Assembly: GCA_026989275.1 (NCBI GenBank)
Contig: JALSJQ010000008.1
Span: 1 to 64,000 of the forward strand
Length of the DNA: 64,000 nt
Direction: 5' to 3'
Origin: Albidovulum sp.
Lineage (GTDB): Bacteria > Pseudomonadota > Alphaproteobacteria > Rhodobacterales > Rhodobacteraceae
Part shown: one piece after another, positions 58,234 through 64,000 of the stretch
How the letters are laid out: every line of letters starts with the position of its first letter
Position numbering within the stretch: position 1 is the stretch's first letter
Translations under genes and position numbers: made by a program
Notes under the pieces: model-generated
What the model saw: only the letters and a program-made list of their open reading frames with translations
What the model was told of the DNA's origin: nothing
The model's database searches: none

Positions 58234-58656
58234 ATGGCCATCGAACGCACCCTCTCGATCATCAAGCCCGACGCCACCCGCCGCAACATCACCGGCAGGA
58301 TCATCGCCATGCTCGAGGAGGCGGGGCTGCGGGTCGTCGCCCAGAAGCGGATCCGGCTCACGAAGGAACAGGCCGGCCAGTTCTACGCTGTCCACAAGGA
58401 GCGGCCCTTCTATGACGAGCTGTGCGAGTTCATGGCTTCGGCGCCGATCGTCGTGCAGGTGCTCGAGGGCGAGAATGCCATCGCGAAGAACCGCGAGGTG
58501 ATGGGCGCGACCAACCCGGCCGAGGCCGCCGAGGGCACGATCCGCAAGGAGTTCGCCCTTTCGATCGGCGAGAATTCGGTTCATGGCTCCGACAGCCCCG
58601 AGACCGCGAAGGAGGAGATCGCCTTCTTCTTCTCCGAGCTCGAGATCGTCGGCTGA
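58234..58656 (+). CDS. ndk: Nucleoside diphosphate kinase
   Basis: Balances nucleoside triphosphates. 140 residues, beginning [20 protein letters not shown]; the active His117 lies in [15 protein letters not shown] precedes the ATG. Followed by a likely terminator. Confidence 0.97.
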   Translation: MAIERTLSIIKPDATRRNITGRIIAMLEEAGLRVVAQKRIRLTKEQAGQFYAVHKERPFYDELCEFMASAPIVVQVLEGENAIAKNREVMGATNPAEAAEGTIRKEFALSIGENSVHGSDSPETAKEEIAFFFSELEIVG

Positions 58657-58692
58657 GACAACGCGCCGGCCGCGTTCTTCGCCGCACTGGAT

Positions 58693-58721
58693 GGAAGGGT
58701 CGCTCGTCGGGGCGGCCCTTT
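58693..58721 (+). terminator. Likely terminator of ndk
   Basis: AAGGGTCGC and GCGGCCCTT pair (one G-U) around an 8-base loop, followed by TCTCGTC. It starts 36 bases after the ndk stop and ahead of the convergent purN. Confidence 0.5.
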
Positions 58722-58776
58722 CTCGTCGGAGCCTTCGGTGAGGAGACGGAGTGAAGGCCCGCCTCGGCCCGCCGCG

Positions 58777-59406
58777 TTACGCCGAGGTGCTCCCGTCCGG
58801 CGGCCAGCGCATCTCGACGGGGCGCCTGTCGCCCGCGGCGAAGCGGCGCAGCACGGCCGGGTAGAGCCTGTGTTCCATGACGAGAACCCGGGCGGCGAGC
58901 GCCTCGGGCGTGTCGTCGGCGAGGATCGGAACCCGGGCCTGGCCGAGGATCGGTCCGTCATCGAGGGCGGCCGTCACCTCGTGCACCGTGCAGCCGGCTT
59001 CCCGGTCGCCGGCCGCGATCGCCCGGGCATGGGTATGAAGGCCGCGGTATTTCGGCAGTAGCGAAGGGTGGATGTTGAGCATCCGCCCCTCCCAGCGGGA
59101 GATGAACCAGGGCGTCAGGATCCGCATGAAGCCGGCAAGGCAGAGAATGTCGGGCCGGTAGGGCTTCAGGGCGGCTTCGAGCGCCTCCTCGAAGGCGCGG
59201 CGATCTTTGCCGAAGGGCTTGTGATCGACAACGGCCGTGGCGATGCCGCGCGCGGCGGCCTTGCCGAGCCCGCCGACGCCGGGTCGGTTCGAGAGCACCA
59301 GCACCGGCTCGGCCGGGTGCTGCGGGTCGGCCAGCATGTCGTCCGCGAGAGCGGCCATGTTCGAGCCCGAACCCGAGATCAGGATGGCGACGCGCTTGCG
59401 GCTCAC
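58777..59406 (-). CDS. purN: Phosphoribosylglycinamide formyltransferase
   Basis: Transfers the formyl group from 10-formyl-THF in purine synthesis. 209 residues with [49 protein letters not shown] and [15 protein letters not shown], which hold the Asn-His-Asp catalytic set. The start is a GTG at 59406: GGGAG lies six bases upstream, and the GTGA overlaps the purM stop. No ATG fits. Confidence 0.94.
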   Translation of the reverse strand: MSRKRVAILISGSGSNMAALADDMLADPQHPAEPVLVLSNRPGVGGLGKAAARGIATAVVDHKPFGKDRRAFEEALEAALKPYRPDILCLAGFMRILTPWFISRWEGRMLNIHPSLLPKYRGLHTHARAIAAGDREAGCTVHEVTAALDDGPILGQARVPILADDTPEALAARVLVMEHRLYPAVLRRFAAGDRRPVEMRWPPDGSTSA

Positions 59407-60470
59407 GAGAGGCTCCCGCGATAGCGCACCCCTTCTCCCTCGATCACCCGGCCGATGACAACCGGCCGCTCCCCTTCGGCTTCCAGCATCGGCACGAGTG
59501 TCGGGGCCAGGGAAGGTGAGGTCACCAGCACCATGCCGATGCCGCAGTTGAAGGTGCGGAGCATTTCGTCCTCGGGGATGTTGCCGGCCTCCCGGAGCCA
59601 GCGGAAGACCGGTGGCAGGGACCAGGAATCGAGGTCGATCCGGGCCCCGAGGCCCGGGGGCAGGATCCGGGGGAGGTTTTCGGAAAGCCCGCCGCCGGTG
59701 ATGTGGGCCGCCCCGTGCAGGGCCCCGGCCCAATGGGCCGCCATGAGCGGCTTGACGTAGATGCGCGTCGGCGTGAGGAGGGCCGCGCCGAGCGTCTCTT
59801 TGCCAGCGAAGGGTGCCGGATCGTTCCAGCCGAGCCCCGAGGCCTCGACCACACGGCGCACGAGCGAGAAACCGTTGGAATGCACCCCGTTCGAGGCCAG
59901 CCCCACCAGAACGTCACCGGCGGCGATGTTCTTCGGCAGTCCCATGCCCCTTTCCATCGCCCCGACGGCAAAGCCGGCCAGGTCGAAATCGCCCGCCGCA
60001 TACATGCCGGGCATCTCGGCCGTCTCTCCTCCGATCAACGCCGCGCCGGCCGCAAGGCAGCCCTCGGCAATGCCGGCGATCACCGATGCCGCCGCCTCGA
60101 CGTCGAGCCTGCCGGTGGCGAAATAGTCGAGGAAGAACAGCGGTTCCGCCCCTTGGCATACGAGATCGTTGACGCACATCGCCACGAGATCGATCCCGAC
60201 CGTATCGAGCCTGCCGGTGTCGATGGCCAAGCGCAGCTTGGTGCCGACGCCGTCGGTGGCGGCCACGAGAACCGGGTCGCGGAAGCCGGCATCCCCGAGG
60301 TCGAACAGGGCGCCGAAACCGCCGAGACCGTCGGTCACGCCGGAGCGGGCGGTGGCGGCGGCAAGCGGCTTGATGCGCTCGACGAGGCTGTTGCCGGCGT
60401 CGATATCGACCCCGGCATCGCGATAGCGCAGGGGGCGGGGGGGCGTGGCGCCCCGGCGGGTCTCGGACAT
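59403..60470 (-). CDS. purM: Phosphoribosylformylglycinamidine cyclo-ligase
   Basis: AIR synthetase of purine synthesis. 355 residues, with [58 protein letters not shown] and [13 protein letters not shown]. The start at 60470 has AGGAGG upstream. Translationally coupled to purN by a 4-base overlap. Confidence 0.96.
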   Translation of the reverse strand: MSETRRGATPPRPLRYRDAGVDIDAGNSLVERIKPLAAATARSGVTDGLGGFGALFDLGDAGFRDPVLVAATDGVGTKLRLAIDTGRLDTVGIDLVAMCVNDLVCQGAEPLFFLDYFATGRLDVEAAASVIAGIAEGCLAAGAALIGGETAEMPGMYAAGDFDLAGFAVGAMERGMGLPKNIAAGDVLVGLASNGVHSNGFSLVRRVVEASGLGWNDPAPFAGKETLGAALLTPTRIYVKPLMAAHWAGALHGAAHITGGGLSENLPRILPPGLGARIDLDSWSLPPVFRWLREAGNIPEDEMLRTFNCGIGMVLVTSPSLAPTLVPMLEAEGERPVVIGRVIEGEGVRYRGSLS

Positions 60471-60553
60471 GGCGGCTCCTCCTGCCCGGCCTTTAACGCA
60501 GAATGCCCGGCATGGGAACGGGGTGCGCCTCCGTTGCGGTGACATCGAAGCGG

Positions 60554-60581
60554 TTGACCCGGAAAGGCGGCGTGCTAATCA
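60554..60581 (+). promoter_or_regulatory. Promoter of tRNA-Ile(CAT)
   Basis: TTGACC at 60554-60559, 16-base spacer, TAATCA at 60576-60581. The expected start of transcription coincides with the first base of the mature tRNA. Confidence 0.55.
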
Positions 60582-60587
60582 GGGAGC

Positions 60588-60663
60588 GGGCCCGTAGCTC
60601 AATGGTCAGAGCAGAGCGCTCATAACGCTTTGGTTGCAGGTTCGAGTCCTGCCGGGCCTACCA
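60588..60663 (+). tRNA. tRNA with CAT anticodon, probably tRNA-Ile2
   Basis: Complete cloverleaf with encoded CCA: acceptor GGGCCCG/CGGGCCT, D arm AGCTCAATGGTCAGAGC, anticodon stem GAGCG/CGCTT with loop CTCATAA (anticodon CAT at 60621-60623), T arm GCAGGTTCGAGTCCTGC. CAT is shared by initiator Met, elongator Met and Ile2 tRNAs. The variable region TTGGTTGC and the GGGCCC acceptor resemble E. coli Ile2, whose C34 becomes lysidine through TilS to read AUA. It is not an initiator because the 1-72 pair is G-U and the stem lacks the GGG/CCC anticodon pairs. Confidence 0.92.
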
Positions 60664-60841
60664 GCCTTCCCCTTCCTCCGGGAGGTCGGGTTCTGCCCCC
60701 TCCGCCCGCCGGCTCGGGAAGGCGGCTGTGGGGCAAGGGGGAAAGCACGGGGAAAGGGCGACGGGAACCGCCGCCCTTCCTTTCGGTCGGAAATCCCTAT
60801 CATCCGGAAAGGATCGGAACCCCGGAGGAAAAACGAGGGCA

Positions 60842-62761
60842 TCAGGCGCTCAGAGGCATGCCGCGCACGAAGTGGGACCGCTTGGTCATGGCGAAATCGC
60901 CGGGCGCGACCCGGGCCAGGGCGCCTTCGCGCAGAAGCTGCCCGAAGGCGCGCAGAACCTCTTCGCGCTGGATGCCGAAATCCTCGCAGATCGGCGCGAT
61001 CATCTCGGTGATCTCCAGCCGGGTGAAGCGCGTGCGGCCTTCGCCATAGGTGATCCAGGCCGCCGCAGCCTCGATCAGCGCCTCGACGGAGGTGACCTCG
61101 ATGGCGGCGATGAAACGCTCGAAGCTCGCCGATTCGCTCAGGGCAAGCTCCCATTTGCTCGGGGCGGCCACCTCGGCCGGGGCGGCCACGGCCTTGACGG
61201 GCTTTCCGGCTCTGATCGGCTCGACCAGCACCAGCGGCGGGCGCCCGGACGCGGGATCCCCGCTTGCGGGTCGGACCGATTCGATCTCGGCCAGATGGCG
61301 GCGGAACTCGCTGACCTTCTCGGCGCCCTTGCGGGAACGATGCTCCGGAGCGAGGCTCTCGTCGGAGCGGGTGGCGGCGATGGCGGCCTTGAGATGGCGG
61401 ATCTCGTCGCGCTTGCGGGCGATCTCGGCCTGGTTCATCCGCTTGTCGGCGGCCTCGAGAAGCCGCTGGAGGGCGAGTTCCTCACGGGCGATCCGCTTGC
61501 GGATCCGCCGTTCCATGCGCGGGCTGAGCGCTGGTGCGGCTTCTTCCGCGGAGCCCGCCGGTGCACTTCTTCCGGCCTTTTCGGCTTCGTCCCGAAGCGC
61601 GGCGGCAAGAACCTCGGCTTCTTCCTCGTGCCCGTTCTTCACCCCGTCTTCCATTGCGGCGGCGGTCGCTCCGGGCGTTTCTTCCGCCGGTGCACGATCG
61701 CGCCCCCGGGCCATTTCGCGGGTGAGGACGAGTATGTTGTCGCTGCGTGCCGCCTGCGCCTCCTGTCGGGTCCCGGTCGCGGGAGTCTCTTCGGCAGATT
61801 CGGCCTCCGCTTCTTCGGTCGTGCTTTTCCCGGCCGTCCTTTCCCCGGCGGGGGCGCTTGTCCGCTCTTTTCCATCGTCCCCGGCCGGAGCAACCTTGTC
61901 GATGGCCGTTTCCCCGACCGCGTTCGTCACCTCCCCATCCGCACGGGTGTCTGCGGGCGTGCCCGTTCCTTCGGCTTCCGGCATGTCGACGGGCTGCGCT
62001 TCCACGATCCGCCTTTCCGCCGCGTCCGCCGGTTCGTCGGTGGCGTGTTCCGTCGTGTCTGTCTGCAGATCGAGTGCTTCGCGAATGCGGCGGATCCTGG
62101 CGGCGACACGGGCGGGGATGTCGTCGTGCGTCGCCGTGTCTTCGGCCGCGGTGGCCGGGCCCGTGCCTCGGTGAGCGGCTTCGGCGCCGGTTTCCCGAAC
62201 GACGGGTGCGGCGGCTGCGGCATGGGGCGGAATGGACGTGGCCCGGGCCGCCGTCTTCGCGGCTTCCGGTTCGGGAGAAACGGTTTCGCCTTCCGCCTGC
62301 GGAGCGGGGCCGGAAAGCGCGTCTTCCTTGCCGACTGCGGCGGGCTCCTTTCCGACCGAAGTTCCGACCGCGGCGGAGGGCGCTTCCGCTCCGCGGGTCT
62401 CCCCGGGGGCGGTCGTGCGGCGGTGACTGTGGAAGAGGATCGGCGCCGCCTCCTCTCCTTCTTCTTCCCCGCTTTCGGCCACGGAAGTTTCGGCAGCAGG
62501 CGCCCCGGCGGCAGGTCGCAGGATCACGCCGTCCTCGAGCTCCTCGGTCTCGACCGGACGACGGATCGTCTCGCTCGCCAGGCGGTTGAGCACCGCCGGG
62601 TCGGGAGTGGGAGGCTCGGAGCCGAAATAGCGGTCACGGTTGGAAAGTTCGCGAAAATACTCGGCGACGACCTTCATTGTCTCGACAGGGTCATCAAATC
62701 CCTCGAGGGTGCATGAAAAGGTGCCGTAGGAAACCGTCAGAACCTTGCTCGAATGAAGCAT
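60842..62761 (-). CDS. Large conserved protein with acidic low-complexity middle
   Basis: 639 residues in three parts. The N-terminal 60 or so (VLTVSYGTFSCTLEGFDDPV, then ETMKVVAEYFREL and DRYFGSEPPTPD) form a block I recognise from alphaproteobacterial proteins often labelled chemotaxis- or kinesin-like without evidence. Residues about 75-400 are Glu/Ala/Thr-rich, without predicted structure. The C-terminal 230 are helical and basic (RIRKRIAREELALQRLLEAADKR), ending in a compact domain (RFTRLEITEMIAPICEDFGIQREEVLRAFGQLLREG). Start at ATG 62761; GTG 62770 is possible. Function unknown; divergent from the thiamine kinase gene. Confidence 0.78.
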   Translation of the reverse strand: MLHSSKVLTVSYGTFSCTLEGFDDPVETMKVVAEYFRELSNRDRYFGSEPPTPDPAVLNRLASETIRRPVETEELEDGVILRPAAGAPAAETSVAESGEEEGEEAAPILFHSHRRTTAPGETRGAEAPSAAVGTSVGKEPAAVGKEDALSGPAPQAEGETVSPEPEAAKTAARATSIPPHAAAAAPVVRETGAEAAHRGTGPATAAEDTATHDDIPARVAARIRRIREALDLQTDTTEHATDEPADAAERRIVEAQPVDMPEAEGTGTPADTRADGEVTNAVGETAIDKVAPAGDDGKERTSAPAGERTAGKSTTEEAEAESAEETPATGTRQEAQAARSDNILVLTREMARGRDRAPAEETPGATAAAMEDGVKNGHEEEAEVLAAALRDEAEKAGRSAPAGSAEEAAPALSPRMERRIRKRIAREELALQRLLEAADKRMNQAEIARKRDEIRHLKAAIAATRSDESLAPEHRSRKGAEKVSEFRRHLAEIESVRPASGDPASGRPPLVLVEPIRAGKPVKAVAAPAEVAAPSKWELALSESASFERFIAAIEVTSVEALIEAAAAWITYGEGRTRFTRLEITEMIAPICEDFGIQREEVLRAFGQLLREGALARVAPGDFAMTKRSHFVRGMPLSA

Positions 62762-62900
62762 ACTCGTCACACTCTCTCGTTACTGCATGAACAGTGCATG
62801 ATCAGCTCCCACCGAAGGCAAGGATACCATGAGCGGCCGGGCGTCCCAAGGAAATCGGTGGTCCGGGCCGGTGACCGTGGCAACAAAAATGGAGCATTGC

Positions 62901-62916
62901 ATCCATGTGCATGGAT
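62901..62916. promoter_or_regulatory. Inverted repeat over the thiamine pyrophosphokinase start codon
   Basis: ATCCATG-TG-CATGGAT pairs fully in its 7-base arms and contains both candidate start codons (62905 and 62911). It could be a protein-binding site or an mRNA hairpin that hides the start. Confidence 0.45.
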
Positions 62917-63600
62917 AATCCCGCAGACCAGCCGATCATTGTTGATCGCGAATCAGGGGTGACCCTTCTCGGCGGGGTTGAAACCAGTCAGGGAATCCTG
63001 ACCGAATCGCTGCAACATGCGCCGACGCTGGTCGCCGCCGACGGCGGTCTCGATCAGGCGCTGGCCCTCGGGCACGTTCCCGCCGCCGTCATCGGTGATC
63101 TCGACAGCGCCTCGCCTGCCGCCCTTGCGCGGATGCCGCCGGGGAGCGTGCACCGCGTCGCCGAGCAGGAAAGCACCGATTTCGAGAAGGCGCTCTCGCG
63201 CATCCGGGCGCCGTTCGTCATCGCCACCGGCTTTCGCGGCGGGCGGTTCGATCACGAGCTGGCGGTGCTCTCGGCGCTCCTGCGCCACAGGACGCGGCCG
63301 GTGCTCCTTCTGTCGAAGGAGGAGGTCGTGTTCCACGCGCCGCCCCGGCTGGCGCTGAAACTCGCGCCGGGCATGCGGGTGTCGCTCTTTCCGCTTCTGC
63401 CCGTGGAGGGAAGAAGCCGCGGGTTGCGCTGGCCGATCGACGATCTCGTCCTGGCGCCGGGGGGGCGCGTGGGCACGTCGAACGAGGCCGCCGCCACGGA
63501 GGTGCATCTCGAAGTGGCGGGACCGGGACTTCTCGTGCTTCTGCCCCGCGAAGCGCTGGGCGAGGCGGTGCGGGTGCTTGCGCCGGGGTTCGTGCGCTAG
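62905..63600 (+). CDS. thiN: Thiamine pyrophosphokinase
   Basis: Makes thiamine pyrophosphate from thiamine and ATP. 231 residues with LVAADGGLDQALALGHVPAAVIGDLDSAS, STDFEKALSRI and GGRFDHELAVL, the conserved Asp-rich and GGRxDH motifs; the C-terminal beta domain ends LAPGFVR. ATG 62905 follows TGGAGC; ATG 62911 is a near alternative. No TPP riboswitch is seen upstream. Confidence 0.9.
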   Translation: MCMDNPADQPIIVDRESGVTLLGGVETSQGILTESLQHAPTLVAADGGLDQALALGHVPAAVIGDLDSASPAALARMPPGSVHRVAEQESTDFEKALSRIRAPFVIATGFRGGRFDHELAVLSALLRHRTRPVLLLSKEEVVFHAPPRLALKLAPGMRVSLFPLLPVEGRSRGLRWPIDDLVLAPGGRVGTSNEAAATEVHLEVAGPGLLVLLPREALGEAVRVLAPGFVR

Positions 63601-63614
63601 AGGGGCCTGCGCCC

Positions 63615-64000
63615 TCAGCATTCGGGCAGGGTAACGGGCAGATGTGCCGCGAGGCCGCCGAGGGCGGTTTCCTTGTATTTCGCGCTCATGTCCTCGCCGG
63701 TCGTGCGCATGGTGCGGATGCAGACGTCGAGCGGCACCAGGTGATCGCCCGTGCCCCGGAGGGCGAGCGAGGCGGCAGCCACCGCCTTCACCGCGCCCAT
63801 GGCGTTGCGCTCGATGCAGGGGATCTGCACCAGCCCCTTCACCGGGTCGCAGGTCATGCCGAGATGATGCTCGAGGGCGATTTCGGCGGCGTTCTCCACC
63901 TGGGGCGGCGTGGCGCCCATCACGGCCGCGAGCCCCGCCGCCGCCATGGCCGCTGCCGAGCCGACTTCCGCCTGACAGCCGCATTCGGCCCCGGAGATCG
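63615..64000 (-). CDS. sdaA: L-serine ammonia-lyase, C-terminal part
   Basis: Iron-sulfur L-serine dehydratase converting serine to pyruvate. The visible 127 residues run off the right window edge: [40 protein letters not shown], and [20 protein letters not shown]. The Cys residues in GCQ, TCDP and PCIERN are the expected 4Fe-4S ligands. The N-terminal part lies outside the window. Confidence 0.92.
   Translation of the reverse strand, partial: ISGAECGCQAEVGSAAAMAAAGLAAVMGATPPQVENAAEIALEHHLGMTCDPVKGLVQIPCIERNAMGAVKAVAAASLALRGTGDHLVPLDVCIRTMRTTGEDMSAKYKETALGGLAAHLPVTLPEC

Noticed and set aside
62762-62904. TPP riboswitch before thiamine pyrophosphokinase
   Set aside because: The CUGAGA and GCGUAGGGAA-type conserved segments are not present.

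Overview
The window is about 64 kb of very GC-rich bacterial chromosome. Gene content and order point to an alphaproteobacterium, most likely in or near the Rhodobacterales. The supporting evidence is an Irr-type Fur protein beside fabA-fabB-fabI, a DUF1523 protein, an MmcB relic, plant-type GshA, the uvrC-pgsA-moaD-moaE run, the ubiA/rsmE/gshA neighbourhood and the long acidic protein at 60842-62761. Genus cannot be told from the sequence alone. High GC gives long open frames opposite real genes; I treated those as shadows.

Layout. 1-900: the end of an IS3-type element that has cut off the 3' part of mmcB. 1034-9837: a cupin, a P1-family peptidase with an SDR, a DUF1523 membrane protein, a two-domain ALDH16-type aldehyde dehydrogenase with deoC, and an APH-fold kinase followed by selU. 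10670-18903: tRNA-Arg(ACG), an orphan sensor kinase, a TVP38 membrane protein overlapping a MerA-like flavoprotein, rpmH-rnpA-yidD-ttcA, and a degenerate-GGDEF/EAL protein. 19518-22519: prephenate dehydratase, then a pile-up of three unrelated or differently decayed insertion sequences. 22762-29311: fabA-fabB-fabI divergent from irr, an unassigned protein, and uvrB. 29586-33174: a copper-export cluster (cueR, copA, copZ) with a near-textbook CueR promoter. 33221-37509: a RutR-like TetR regulator, pcaD, pobA and a zinc alcohol dehydrogenase, suggesting 4-hydroxybenzoate/protocatechuate catabolism. 37775-48040: an EamA permease, YdcH, a flavoprotein-SelD fusion, an S49 peptidase, a small zinc-ribbon-like membrane protein, a CaCA exchanger, a FolM/PTR1-like reductase, uvrC, pgsA, moaD and moaE. 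48512-58656: an OmpA/BON-type envelope protein with a small coiled-coil partner, ubiA, rsmE, gshA, a membrane aspartic protease, MarC, an ABC-F ATPase and ndk. 58777-64000: purM-purN, tRNA-Ile(CAT), a large low-complexity protein, thiamine pyrophosphokinase and the 3' part of an L-serine dehydratase.

How the genes fit together. SelD and SelU are both present and intact, about 30 kb apart; with no selA, selB or selC in view, the visible selenium pathway is selenophosphate to 2-selenouridine in tRNA. Two tRNA-modification enzymes (SelU, TtcA) and a tRNA-Ile2-like gene that needs TilS add to a translation theme. DeoC plus ALDH16 would convert deoxyribose-phosphate to glyceraldehyde-3-phosphate and acetate. 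CueR/CopZ/CopA form a complete Cu(I) sensing and export module. PobA and PcaD are two steps of the beta-ketoadipate route. Several overlaps of 4 bp (TVP38/flavoprotein, rnpA/yidD, yidD/ttcA, pgsA/moaD, rsmE/52731, marC/protease, purM/purN) mark operons.

I did not find a prophage, a CRISPR array or a clear new defence system. The most unusual items are the flavoprotein-SelD fusion with the kinase-SelU pair, the loop-free palindromes in convergent intergenic regions, the ALDH16-deoC pair, and the insertion-sequence scar tissue.
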